The notes under the pieces are model-generated. The model saw only the letters and a list, made by a program, of their open reading frames with translations, ran no database searches and was not told where the DNA came from. The position numbers were made by a program, and so were the translations under genes. A DNA stretch of 64,000 nucleotides from Methanolapillus ohkumae. Lineage in GTDB: Archaea > Halobacteriota > Methanosarcinia > Methanosarcinales > Methanosarcinaceae. Below are positions 17,266-26,330 of this stretch, piece after piece; the first letter of the stretch is position 1, and each line of letters starts with the position of its first letter. The stretch is taken from the NCBI RefSeq assembly GCF_032594355.1, contig NZ_CP131061.1, positions 1,674,001-1,738,000 on the forward strand, read 5' to 3'.

Positions 17266-18798
17266 TCATTTCTTCGTTTGTTCTTCCGAAAGCCGAAGAT
17301 TTTCATCCACATTTTCATAATCCGGAGAGATGAATTTTAATTCTTTAAATATTTTTGCCGCATCGGCATATCGCCCCAAATTAAAAAGCGCCCTTGCGTA
17401 ATTGTCCAATATTTGCGGATTTTGAGGGTCTTCCAAAAGTGCTTTTTCGAAAATGGGAACCGCCTTTTCGTATTCATTCGTTTTCACCAAAATAAGCGCC
17501 TTGTTAAAATAGGCCTTGGGATTGAACGGGTCGGCGTGAATCGCGCGGTCAAATTGCATCAGCGCCGACTGATTGTTTTCCTTTCGGGCATAAGCGATGC
17601 CAAGCATATTCATAATTTCATAATTAAACGGATCGAGATTTTGCGCTTTGGACAAAACGGCAATGGCCTCATCCAATGCCGGCGAATCTTTGTTGTCCGC
17701 AAGCTCCAACTTTAATTTACCGATTTCCTCGTACACCGGAATAAAAGAAGGATCCATCTGCAAAACATAATTAAAAGCGAAAAGCGCCTTTTGCATGTCA
17801 TTGAGATACAAATAAATTTTTCCCGATTCATATCGGACACTCAAATTTTCAGGCTCGACCGCCAGAATCGAATCAAAAACCAAAATCGCTTTTCTCAAAG
17901 AATCCTTGCCGTTCTCATGCATTTCATGCACCCCCCATTTGGAAAGCGCAAAACCCAACCGGATACGCGCGTTCATAAATTGAGGGTCAAGCTCGGCCGC
18001 CTTTTCAAAAGAAGCAATCGCTTGCGAATATTTGCGGGTCGCGTCTTGCATGAGACCCAAATAATAATAAATTCCGGCATCGTCCGGACAAAATTCCAGC
18101 TCTTTTTGAAGAACCTGTTCAGATTTTTCAAAAGCGCCCAGCTTCATAAAAGCAAAAGACTGATAACTGTACAGCCGGCGGATGTCGTCTTTTAAAAGAG
18201 GCATATCGGAATCTTTGCCAAAAAGCATCCCTTCCCGGTCTTCTTTACTTTCATCCGACACCAACCCTTCGAAGCGGTCAATAAAAAGAATGCAGGAAGC
18301 TGCCAATTCATCATAAATTCCCAAAGACATCAGACAAACACATTTCAAATCCGCGGCCGAAAATAAATACGGATCCAGTTCAAGCGCGCGGTCAAAATAC
18401 GCAATAGCCTCATTCAATTTCTTTTGCCGGTACAAAATAAATCCTTTGGAATAGAAATATTCGGCATTTTCCGGACCATATTTCAATGCCTTTTCAACCG
18501 ATGCCAAAGATTTGGAAAAGTCACCGATTTTTTCCTCCAAAACCGCCTTTTGATTCCAAAAAACATGGTCTTTCGGATAACGAATCAAAATTTCCTCATA
18601 GCATTGAATCGCTTTGTCGTACTCATTGAGCTGAACATAAACATAAGCCAAGCTTTCCCATGCCTTTTTGAATTTCGGCATTTCCTGAGACAGCTGCGTA
18701 AAAATGTCTTTCGCCTCTAAAAATTGGCCATCCAAAAGAAGCGTCCTTCCTTGCTCAAAACGATTATCCGGCGGATTCATTTCTAAAACCTTTGTCAT
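17266..18798 (-). CDS. Tetratricopeptide-repeat protein
   Basis: A 510-residue protein made almost entirely of TPR units (about twelve; motifs such as AWESLAYVYVQLNEYDKAIQ, AYFDRALELDPYLF, AIASFEKAAELDPQFMNARI, PKAYFNKALILVKTNEYEKA). No signal peptide or transmembrane segment, so it is a cytoplasmic scaffold. A break in repeat regularity near residues 160-210 contains an acidic linker. TPR arrays of this size mediate protein-protein contacts; the partner is unknown. Neighbours (thiC after, purH before, both separately promoted) give no clue. The ATG at 18798 lacks a strong ribosome site, so the start is provisional. Confidence 0.85.
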   Translation of the reverse strand: MTKVLEMNPPDNRFEQGRTLLLDGQFLEAKDIFTQLSQEMPKFKKAWESLAYVYVQLNEYDKAIQCYEEILIRYPKDHVFWNQKAVLEEKIGDFSKSLASVEKALKYGPENAEYFYSKGFILYRQKKLNEAIAYFDRALELDPYLFSAADLKCVCLMSLGIYDELAASCILFIDRFEGLVSDESKEDREGMLFGKDSDMPLLKDDIRRLYSYQSFAFMKLGAFEKSEQVLQKELEFCPDDAGIYYYLGLMQDATRKYSQAIASFEKAAELDPQFMNARIRLGFALSKWGVHEMHENGKDSLRKAILVFDSILAVEPENLSVRYESGKIYLYLNDMQKALFAFNYVLQMDPSFIPVYEEIGKLKLELADNKDSPALDEAIAVLSKAQNLDPFNYEIMNMLGIAYARKENNQSALMQFDRAIHADPFNPKAYFNKALILVKTNEYEKAVPIFEKALLEDPQNPQILDNYARALFNLGRYADAAKIFKELKFISPDYENVDENLRLSEEQTKK

Positions 18799-19200
18799 TT
18801 GTCAAATCATTTTAAAAAATTATTCACCACAATACCTGATTTGGCACTTGATCTTTTTTTCCAAAAATCAAAATGGGCCACGAAACATTTTTTAAAAAAA
18901 TTTGGAAAATCTTACGGATAATTCACAGGCTTCAAAGATTGATAAACATTATTGTCCAAACCCTTCTGAAATAGCCGAAATTTTTAACCGGAGTTTTTCA
19001 AATTCGTAACACAAAGTTTTTATTTTATGATTTTCCTCTTTGATAGGTTTCGCATAATTTTGACAGAACAGAAAAACAAATCAGAACAAAACAAATTAAG
19101 ACAAGCAGATCAGACAAACAAGTCCGAACAAACAAATTAAGACAAACAATAATTTTTCAAAATTGTTGAAAAAGGCTGTTGATTTGTTTTTATGTATACC

Positions 19201-19262
19201 ATTTAAACATACCATTTATACATACCATTTATACATATCATTTATGCATACCATTTATGCAG
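19201..19262. repeat. 13-bp tandem repeat
   Basis: Five units of ATTTATACATACC (13 bp) with base changes. It lies 127-190 bp upstream of purH. The remainder of the spacer 18799-19388 is AT-rich with no gene visible. Confidence 0.85.
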
Positions 19263-19388
19263 ATTGATATTATTTTTTCCGTACATTCATATTTTTTCGT
19301 AGTCATATGATTACTGTATTTTTCATGGATTGTAATTGATATTTAAGAAATCCGAATCGGATTTTTGAAAAAAATAGTGGTGATTTTT

Positions 19389-21014
19389 TTGGTCAAAAGA
19401 GCACTCATCAGTGTTTCCGATAAAACGGGCATCGTCGATTTTACAAAAACATTAGTCGCTCACAACTTTGAAATTATTTCAACCGGCGGGACTGCAAAAA
19501 CCCTTCGAGAAGCCGGGATTTCCGTCATGGATATATCGGACGTCACCGGATTTCCTGAAATGATGGATGGGCGCGTCAAAACCCTTCATCCGAAAATTCA
19601 TGGCGGCATCCTGTATTTAAGAGACAATTCCCAACATGTCAACCAAGCCGGAACTCACGGAATTTCCCCCATAGATATGGTCGTCGTTAATTTGTACCCG
19701 TTTAAAGAAACCGTTGCAAAAGACGGCGTGACACTCAACGATGCCATCGAAAATATTGACATTGGCGGACCGACACTTCTTCGGGCGGCTGCAAAAAATT
19801 ACACCTTCGTAACCGTTGTATGTGACCCGGCCGACTATTCCAAAATTGAAAATGAATTAAAGGCGGGAGAAATCACCCTGTCTTTAAAAGAAAAATTGAT
19901 GGTCAAGGCTTTTCGGCACACCGCGGATTATGATGGCGCGATTGATACGTATTTGAGCCGGACGCTTCTCCAAGAAAAGGTCAAACGTTTCTCGTTTGTC
20001 GGCGGCGAAAAATTGCGCTACGGAGAAAACTGGCATCAAGACGCATCTTTTTATAAAGACGTACGGTGCGGCGGCCCCAGCCTTTCCAACGCGACACAGC
20101 TTCACGGAAAAGAACTTTCCTATAACAATTACATTGACATTGACAACGCACTCCTGACATTAAAAGACTTAAACAGTGAAAATCCAAGCGTTGTTATTGT
20201 CAAACACAACAACCCATGCGGTCTGGCCACCGGAAAAACCCTTAAAGACGCCTTTTTGGCGGCTTGGGACGGGGATCCTGTATCGGCTTTCGGAAGCATT
20301 ATTTGTGTCAACCGGATTTTTGACGTGGAAACTGCAAAATGTTTGGAGAAAAAATTTATTGAAATCATTATCGCACCCGGTTTTGACAAAACCGCCCTTG
20401 AGATTTTGAAAAACAAAAGTGAAAGCCTCCGGTTGCTGGAACTCAAAGATTTTGAAAAACCGTATGATAATGAATTTACATACAAACATGTCACAGGCGG
20501 CCTTTTGGAGCAAACGCGAGACATCGGTTTGTTTGAAAAATGGGATTGCGTCACAAAAGCTCAATTCCCGGATTCCAAATCCGGACTTTCAAAATTCGCA
20601 ATGAGCGCCTGCAAATGCATCAAATCCAATTCCATTTCCATCGCATTTGAATATGAATCGGGATACTACATGCTTCTCGGAATGGGGGCGGGACAACCCA
20701 ACCGTGTCGACTCCATTCGTAAGCTGGGCGCGCCCAAAGCCTGCGCCAACTTAAAAATCATGTACGACCGGATGAATGCCGTAACACCGATGAAAATTTC
20801 GTTTGACGAATACAAGACTCAAGTCTTTTCGGAATGTGTCATGGCGTCAGATGCCTTTTTCCCGTTTGACGACAGTGTGGTTTACGCAAGCGAGGCCGGA
20901 CTGAAATACATTTTGTCACCGGGCGGATCCATCCGGGACGACGAAGTCATTGCCACCGCCAACCGTCTTGGTGTTTCGCTTGTGTTTACCGGCATGCGGC
21001 ACTTCTTACATTAA
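19389..21014 (+). CDS. purH: Bifunctional AICAR formyltransferase / IMP cyclohydrolase
   Basis: Catalyses the last two steps of IMP synthesis. The N-terminal MGS-like cyclohydrolase domain (about residues 1-145: RALISVSDKTGIVDFTKTL, STGGTAKTLREAG, GFPEMMDGRVKTLHPKIHGG) is joined to the AICAR transformylase domain (RYGENWHQDA, KHNNPCGLA, WDGDPVSAFGS, SDAFFPFDD). TTG at 19389 is preferred: GGTGAT stands five T before it and the protein then begins VKRALIS as in other family members. The frame is open eight codons further upstream. Length 541 residues. Many methanogens use PurP and PurO instead, so a fused PurH is of some phylogenetic interest. No other pur gene is adjacent. Confidence 0.93.
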   Translation: MVKRALISVSDKTGIVDFTKTLVAHNFEIISTGGTAKTLREAGISVMDISDVTGFPEMMDGRVKTLHPKIHGGILYLRDNSQHVNQAGTHGISPIDMVVVNLYPFKETVAKDGVTLNDAIENIDIGGPTLLRAAAKNYTFVTVVCDPADYSKIENELKAGEITLSLKEKLMVKAFRHTADYDGAIDTYLSRTLLQEKVKRFSFVGGEKLRYGENWHQDASFYKDVRCGGPSLSNATQLHGKELSYNNYIDIDNALLTLKDLNSENPSVVIVKHNNPCGLATGKTLKDAFLAAWDGDPVSAFGSIICVNRIFDVETAKCLEKKFIEIIIAPGFDKTALEILKNKSESLRLLELKDFEKPYDNEFTYKHVTGGLLEQTRDIGLFEKWDCVTKAQFPDSKSGLSKFAMSACKCIKSNSISIAFEYESGYYMLLGMGAGQPNRVDSIRKLGAPKACANLKIMYDRMNAVTPMKISFDEYKTQVFSECVMASDAFFPFDDSVVYASEAGLKYILSPGGSIRDDEVIATANRLGVSLVFTGMRHFLH

Positions 21015-21082
21015 ATGGACCGTTGCTGATTTAAGATCGAATGTTTATTTTTTCGATTTTTAAAATAATCCCCTGAATCGCT

Positions 21083-22462
21083 ATGACCAACAAACTGGAT
21101 TTAATGGAAAACGGAAGCGTCAAAAAAGCACTGGCTTGGCTGGCCGCACCGGCAATCATCGCTTTGGTGATTCAGACTCTTTATGGGGTTACAGATACTG
21201 TTTTTGTCGGCCATGGTCTTGGAGACAACGGTGTTCTCGGACTGGGAGCGCTGACGATTGCATTTCCGATCGTATATCTGATTATTGCCGCGTCTTCCGG
21301 TGTCGGTGTCGGTGGATCTTCTTATATTTCCCGTGGTTTTGGCGCGAAAGATTTGGACCGCGTCAAAAAGGGTGTCGGGAACATGATTATTTTAGGATTG
21401 GTTGTCAGTTTGATTTTTACCGCCGGCGGAATTTTCCTGTTGGAACCGCTTCTCAACCTGTTTGGAGCCACCGAAAGCATTTTGCCGTTTGCCAAAGAAT
21501 ACATGTTTTGGATCTTGCTCGGATGCGTGTTTCAAGTCATGACGATTGTCTTAAGTGCCGTGGTCATGGCGGAAGGGAATTCAACATACATCATGGTCAT
21601 GTATATTGCCTCCAGCCTGACCAATATTGTTTTAGATTACGTTTTCATCTTTATTTTCGACTGGGGAATTGCCGGCGCCGCAATTGCAACTGTTATTGCC
21701 CAAATGCTCAATTTTATTATTTTGATCGTATACCTGTATTCTGTCAGCAGCTTAAAATTCAATATCCGATGGATTGTTTTTAACAAAATTGTTTCGTTTG
21801 ATATTGTAAAAGTAGGCGTTTCCGAGTTTGTCCGGGAAGGATCTTTGTCCATCATGTTTATTCTCATCAATCACAATTTGGTGGTCTACGGGGACGATGC
21901 CGCAATTGCGATTTTCGGGCTCATCAACCGTATTTTCGGAGTCGCGATTTTGCCGGTCATTGGCCTGATTCAGGCCATGATTCCGCTGACCGGATTTAAT
22001 TACGGTGCCAAAAATTATGAGCGGGTGCGTGAGTTTTTCAAAACGGCAACTTTGTGGGCTGTGGCCAGCAGTCTTGTTTTGGGAATTATCAGTTACGTGT
22101 ACACTGCCGAAATTTTCGCGCTTTTTACAACCGATGCCGTCCTCATTGAAGAAGCTGTGATTGCGTATTGGATTGCGGATTTGAGCATTCCGATTGTTGC
22201 ATTTATGATTGCCGGATCCGCATTTTTGCAAGCGCTTGGAAAAGCCAAAGAGTCCTTCTTTTTGACAATTGCGCGTCAAGTATTGATTTTGCCGGTCATT
22301 GCCGTCGTCCCGATTTTTTTGGGACTGATGGGCGTTTGGGTGTCATTTCCAATCGTGGATACGCTGGCCGGGATTTTGACATTGTGGTTTGTCCTACGGC
22401 AATGGAAAATACTCAAAAAAGAAGAAGAGGAATACAAGGAAAAGAAGGCATCCGTTTTGTAA
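21083..22462 (+). CDS. MATE-family multidrug/cation efflux transporter
   Basis: A 459-residue membrane protein with about twelve hydrophobic segments and the MATE pattern: VKKALAWLAAPAIIALVIQTLYGVTD near the start, RGFGAKD after helix 2, an internal repeat beginning near residue 235, and GLIQAMIPLTGFNYGAKNYERVRE in the second half. It exports organic cations or drugs using a sodium or proton gradient. The C-terminal tail is Lys/Glu-rich. It starts 68 bp after purH and may be cotranscribed with it. A pyrimidine tract and 3'-flank element follow. Substrate unknown. Confidence 0.88.
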   Translation: MTNKLDLMENGSVKKALAWLAAPAIIALVIQTLYGVTDTVFVGHGLGDNGVLGLGALTIAFPIVYLIIAASSGVGVGGSSYISRGFGAKDLDRVKKGVGNMIILGLVVSLIFTAGGIFLLEPLLNLFGATESILPFAKEYMFWILLGCVFQVMTIVLSAVVMAEGNSTYIMVMYIASSLTNIVLDYVFIFIFDWGIAGAAIATVIAQMLNFIILIVYLYSVSSLKFNIRWIVFNKIVSFDIVKVGVSEFVREGSLSIMFILINHNLVVYGDDAAIAIFGLINRIFGVAILPVIGLIQAMIPLTGFNYGAKNYERVREFFKTATLWAVASSLVLGIISYVYTAEIFALFTTDAVLIEEAVIAYWIADLSIPIVAFMIAGSAFLQALGKAKESFFLTIARQVLILPVIAVVPIFLGLMGVWVSFPIVDTLAGILTLWFVLRQWKILKKEEEEYKEKKASVL

Positions 22463-22588
22463 ATTTTTGAAATCCTGCCGGATTCTTTTTGTTTAATTTT
22501 TGTCTTTTTGGTTTAATTTTTATTTTTCAGTTTATTTTTCTGTTTTGTTTTTCTGTTTTGTTTTTCTGTTTTGTTTTTTCTTGCTTTT

Positions 22589-22647
22589 AGCGGCGGCACG
22601 CGCGCGATGGCTGCAATTTTTTGAATTATTTTCAATAAAAACGACGG
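22589..22647 (+). repeat. 3'-flank element, copy B
   Basis: After the MATE gene: a pyrimidine/TTTTCTGTTTTG tract, then AGCGGCGGCACGCGCGCGAT with GGCTGC (GCGGC can pair GCTGC), then AATTATTTTCAATAAAAACG. A partial second TTTTCAACAAAAA follows at about 22661. The spacer 22463-22775 holds no gene. Confidence 0.6.
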
Positions 22648-22775
22648 TGAATTTTACACATTATTTTCAACAAAAATAGCGTTAATTTTTTACTTTATTT
22701 AGATTTTGTCTTTTGAAAAAAATCGTAATGGATATATAGGAATTCTTCCTTTTTTTTAAAAGAAGAGGGGAAATA

Positions 22776-23138
22776 ATGATTCGAATAAAAGTTAAAGATT
22801 TTGTTTCCACCGCATTTTCGTATAGCGACGCTGAAATTGTTCGTTTGGAAATGGATAAATATCTAAAAGCCGGAGAAAACGTAACCGTCGACTTTTCCGA
22901 AATCGATAATTTTACAGCATTGTTTTTAAAAGTCGCGTTAACCGAGCACCTCAGTTCAATGTCGGTTGAAGAATACAATCAGCGGATTCAAGTTGAAAAT
23001 TTGACGGATCTTGAAGAACTTGTGTACACCCAATGTTTCAAAACGGCCGCCAAGTTTTACAGTTTGACGCCGGAAGAAAAAGAAATACGATTGCAATGCA
23101 TTAATGAAGCTATGGAAGAACTGGGGGGTTCCTATTGA
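22776..23138 (+). CDS. STAS-like DUF4325-type protein
   Basis: A 120-residue soluble protein. The pattern is that of the STAS-like DUF4325 family: an early strand, helix, then NVTVDFSEIDNFTALFLKVAL (a VxVDFxxIxxxTxxFxxxAL motif). It begins ATG after GAGGGG. Its stop overlaps the start of the PIN-domain gene by four bases (TTGA), so the two are translationally coupled and should act together. A small domain protein followed by a PIN nuclease is the layout of a toxin-antitoxin module, with this as the antitoxin candidate. No DNA-binding motif typical of antitoxins is seen. The family assignment rests on pattern only. Confidence 0.7.
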   Translation: MIRIKVKDFVSTAFSYSDAEIVRLEMDKYLKAGENVTVDFSEIDNFTALFLKVALTEHLSSMSVEEYNQRIQVENLTDLEELVYTQCFKTAAKFYSLTPEEKEIRLQCINEAMEELGGSY

Positions 23139-23713
23139 TTTACCCTATTTATCCGGTTTCTGAAACTAAGAAAAATGAAAATTTTTTTATCGATGCGAAT
23201 GTCCTTTTATTTCTTTATGTGGATGATATGGACCAATATCAAAATGCTCACAAGATTCAAGTGTATTCGGATTTTGTGAAAAATCTTCAAAGAAATGGGA
23301 ACTCTTTATTTGTTTCCGTACTGAATTTACAAGAAGTGCTACATGTCATTGAAAAACAGGAATATGTGAACTATTGCAAAATCAATCATTCCAAAATAAA
23401 AATGAAAAGTTACCGCCGAAATGATAACGAAAGAAAAGATTTAAAAATCAAATTGGGTTCCGTTCTTCAACAAATTGTGAAAAATTATTCCATTCAAGGG
23501 GGCTGCGTAACACTCCAGGAAATCGATAAATTTGTTTCAAGCTTCGACACGCACCTGTATGACCCGATTGATTTTTTTGTCATTGATGCGCAATGTTCCA
23601 AAACACAATGTTTGGACCAATATTTTAATTACGTGACGGATGATTCCGATTTCAAAAGTAATTTTATTTTTAAAACGAATCCGTATGTGAATTTATACAC
23701 CTTAGGAGGTTAA
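23135..23713 (+). CDS. PIN-domain nuclease-like protein
   Basis: A 192-residue protein with the PIN acidic residues in order: FFIDANVLL (Asp near 20), NLQEVLHV (Glu near 70), DPIDFFVIDAQ (Asp near 150) and VTDDSDF (Asp near 170). These would bind metal at an RNase active site. It starts at TTG inside the stop of the STAS-like gene, with GGGGGG upstream. At 192 residues it is longer than a typical VapC (about 130), because of a lysine-rich insert around residues 85-115. Possible roles are toxin of a toxin-antitoxin pair or a housekeeping RNase; the overlap and lack of other partners favour the former. Confidence 0.75.
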   Translation: MIYPIYPVSETKKNENFFIDANVLLFLYVDDMDQYQNAHKIQVYSDFVKNLQRNGNSLFVSVLNLQEVLHVIEKQEYVNYCKINHSKIKMKSYRRNDNERKDLKIKLGSVLQQIVKNYSIQGGCVTLQEIDKFVSSFDTHLYDPIDFFVIDAQCSKTQCLDQYFNYVTDDSDFKSNFIFKTNPYVNLYTLGG

Positions 23714-23741
23714 AACAAAAACAGTAAATAAATTTATTTTT

Positions 23742-23800
23742 TCAATTCTTCTTTTCAATTCTTCTTCCAATTCTTCTTCCAATTCTTCTTCCAATTCCTC
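23742..23800 (+). repeat. 12-bp pyrimidine repeat after PIN gene
   Basis: Five units of CAATTCTTCTTC directly after the PIN gene. In RNA this is a U/C-rich tract and may serve as terminator. Confidence 0.8.
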
Positions 23801-23887
23801 TATCATTTATTTTCAGTTTATTTTTTATGTTTAATTGCATCTTTTGACCGATTCATCCAAAGATTCAAATCTTTTCTTTTTCTTTTT

Positions 23888-25504
23888 ATGCTCATGACAA
23901 ATATTTCCAACAAGAATGATTTTTCTCAAAAATCACCCCTTCTTCTTATGATTTTAGATGGCTGGGGATTTAAACCGGAGGAGGACGGAAACGCTGTTGC
24001 CGCCGCCCGCACTCCAAATCTGGATTTTTACGAACAACATTATCCGGTTTGCCTTTGCGAAGCCTCCGGCGAAGCAGTCGGACTTCCGGCAGGCCAGATG
24101 GGAAATTCCGAAGTCGGGCACTTAAATATGGGTGCCGGCCGCATTATTTACCAAGACTTGACGCTGATTCACAAGGAAATCCAAGACGGAAATTTCTTTA
24201 AAAATCCGGTTCTGCTCAAAGCGATTGAAAATGCCAAACAAAATGGAACCGCCCTCCACCTCATGGGTCTTGTGTCCTATGGCGGTGTTCACAGTCATTT
24301 GGACCACTTAAAAGCGCTCCTGACGCTTGCGAAAAAAGAAGGACTGGACCGCGTTTTTGTTCACGCGTTTTTAGACGGGCGGGATGTTGCGCCGACGTCG
24401 GCACGCTCGGATTTACAAGATTTGGATAATTTTATGGTTCGAGAAGGCGTCGGAAAACTCTCGACCGTCATGGGAAGATATTATGCGATGGACCGTGACA
24501 AACGCTGGGAGCGGACAAAAATCGCGTATGATGTCCTGACCATGGAAAAACCAATAAGTCCGGTAAATGTTGTTTACACAGATGATTGGAAAAGCGCACT
24601 CGAACAATCTTTTGAAAAGGGAGAAACGGATGAATTTGTTAAACCGATTGCGTTAACGGACAGCGCCAAAAAACGTATTTCCGCGATTTCAAACAAAGAT
24701 TCCGTCATATTTTTCAATTTCCGCCCCGACCGCGCCCGCCAGTTGACATACGCTATGACCCTCCACGATGATGAATTTACAGGTTTTGCCCGGCAAAACC
24801 GTCCGGATGTGTATTTTGTAGGCATGACTCAATATGATGAAGAATTAAAAATTCCGATTGCGTACCCTCCAAAAGACATTCAAAACACACTTGGAACCTA
24901 TCTTTCATCCTGCGGCAAACACCAACTTCGGATTGCTGAAACCGAAAAATACGCACATGTCACTTTTTTCTTTAACGGCGGCGTAGAAGAGCCAAATCTT
25001 TTGGAAGAGCGGATTTTGATTCCGTCCCCCAAAGTGGCAACTTATGATGAAAAACCGGAAATGAGCGCCTACGAAGTCACCGACACCCTTCTCTTGGCCA
25101 TAGATGAAAACAAATATGACTTTATTGTCCTGAATTTCGCCAACATGGATATGGTCGGACACACCGGGATTTTTGAGGCGGCCGTTTGCGCGGTGGAAAC
25201 TGTAGATATTTGTGCCGGAAAATTGGTAAAAAAGGTTTTGGAAAAAGACGGCGCCGTGATTATTACGGCCGACCACGGAAACGCGGAACAAATGGTGGAT
25301 GAAAAGAAAAAACCACACACCGCCCACACGACAAATCCCGTCAAGATCATTTACATCAATGACAAAAATAAGGATGAGAAGGGCTGTCCGGTTCAAACTC
25401 TCAGAAGCGGCGGTAAATTGTGCGATATCGCGCCGACGCTTCTTGAGATTATAGGACTGGAAATCCCGAGAGAAATGACGGGGACGTCGCTTTTGAAAAA
25501 ATAA
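23888..25504 (+). CDS. gpmI: 2,3-bisphosphoglycerate-independent phosphoglycerate mutase
   Basis: Interconverts 3- and 2-phosphoglycerate. The 538-residue protein is the GpmI (alkaline-phosphatase superfamily) type, not the shorter archaeal ApgM. Metal and phosphate-binding motifs are all visible: LMILDGWGF, GNSEVGHLNMGAGR (catalytic Ser), FLDGRDVAPTSA, MGRYYAMDRDKRWERT, NFRPDRARQ, NFANMDMVGHTG and ITADHGNAEQM. Two ATG codons (23888, 23894) are possible starts and neither has a clear ribosome site. The gene stands alone between a pyrimidine repeat and the convergent glycosylase gene. Confidence 0.94.
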   Translation: MLMTNISNKNDFSQKSPLLLMILDGWGFKPEEDGNAVAAARTPNLDFYEQHYPVCLCEASGEAVGLPAGQMGNSEVGHLNMGAGRIIYQDLTLIHKEIQDGNFFKNPVLLKAIENAKQNGTALHLMGLVSYGGVHSHLDHLKALLTLAKKEGLDRVFVHAFLDGRDVAPTSARSDLQDLDNFMVREGVGKLSTVMGRYYAMDRDKRWERTKIAYDVLTMEKPISPVNVVYTDDWKSALEQSFEKGETDEFVKPIALTDSAKKRISAISNKDSVIFFNFRPDRARQLTYAMTLHDDEFTGFARQNRPDVYFVGMTQYDEELKIPIAYPPKDIQNTLGTYLSSCGKHQLRIAETEKYAHVTFFFNGGVEEPNLLEERILIPSPKVATYDEKPEMSAYEVTDTLLLAIDENKYDFIVLNFANMDMVGHTGIFEAAVCAVETVDICAGKLVKKVLEKDGAVIITADHGNAEQMVDEKKKPHTAHTTNPVKIIYINDKNKDEKGCPVQTLRSGGKLCDIAPTLLEIIGLEIPREMTGTSLLKK

Positions 25505-25591
25505 ATTTAATATTTTTTATTTATTAGAGCTGAGGAAAGATGCATGAGTAAGAGAAAAATGGTTATGAATAATCTGCTGAATAATTCTATA

Positions 25592-26161
25592 TCAGCTTAT
25601 CACCTCATTATGCAAAAAACAATCTGTATGGTCGTTGACAACGCCGACCGCTTGCAGATAAGCATAAACGATGGTGGAGCCGACGAATTTAAACCCGCGT
25701 TTTTTCAATTCTTTGCTGATTTTGTCGGACAAATCTGTTTGTGCCGGAATTTCAGATATGGATTGCCAACTGTTTTGAATGGGCTTGTTATCCGTAAAAG
25801 CCCATAAAAAATTGTCAAAGCTTCCAAACTCTTCTTGAATTTTCAAAAAAGCTTGCGCGTTTGTTACGGCTGAATTGATTTTGAGTCGGTTTTTGATGAT
25901 TCCGGAATTGGTCATGAGCGCTTCGATTTTTTCCGAATCATAGGTTGCAACCACAACCGGATCAAAGTTGTCAAAGGCTTCCCGAAAGGTTTCCCGCTTT
26001 TTTAAAACCGTGATCCAACTCAGACCCGCTTGCATGCCTTCCAAAATCAGCATTTCAAACAAATGGCGATCGTCATGGACAGGTCGGCCCCATTCATTAT
26101 CGTGATAATCCTGATACAAAACATCGCTGTTGACCCAAGCACACCGAACTTTATTTTCCAT
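25592..26161 (-). CDS. tag: DNA-3-methyladenine glycosylase I
   Basis: Removes 3-methyladenine from alkylated DNA in base excision repair. The 189-residue protein has the complete Tag pattern: RCAWVN (zinc Cys), YHDNEWGRPVHDDRHLFEMLILEGMQAGLSW, the KRETFREAF helix, and the C-terminal NDHTDCF with the remaining His and Cys zinc ligands. Convergent with gpmI, whose stop lies 87 bp away. ATG at 26161. Single gene with its own promoter region of 169 bp shared with the divergent gene 26331-26939. Confidence 0.94.
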   Translation of the reverse strand: MENKVRCAWVNSDVLYQDYHDNEWGRPVHDDRHLFEMLILEGMQAGLSWITVLKKRETFREAFDNFDPVVVATYDSEKIEALMTNSGIIKNRLKINSAVTNAQAFLKIQEEFGSFDNFLWAFTDNKPIQNSWQSISEIPAQTDLSDKISKELKKRGFKFVGSTIVYAYLQAVGVVNDHTDCFLHNEVIS

Positions 26162-26330
26162 ATTTTGCCGTCCTTGTTTATTTTTTATTTATTTCATACA
26201 TTTCCATCTTTTGAAAGCGAAACTTTAAGAATGAACATTCATGTAGAGATAAAAATAAAACATCGGATGTTCATATAATTAATCACAACTCAAAAATTTA
26301 AATTTTTGAAAAATTCCAGAGTTTGAAAAT

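Noticed and set aside
25544..25807. 87-codon plus-strand frame after gpmI with GAGGAAAG before the ATG
   Set aside because: Most of it lies antisense to the well-supported tag gene, and the protein has no recognisable feature.
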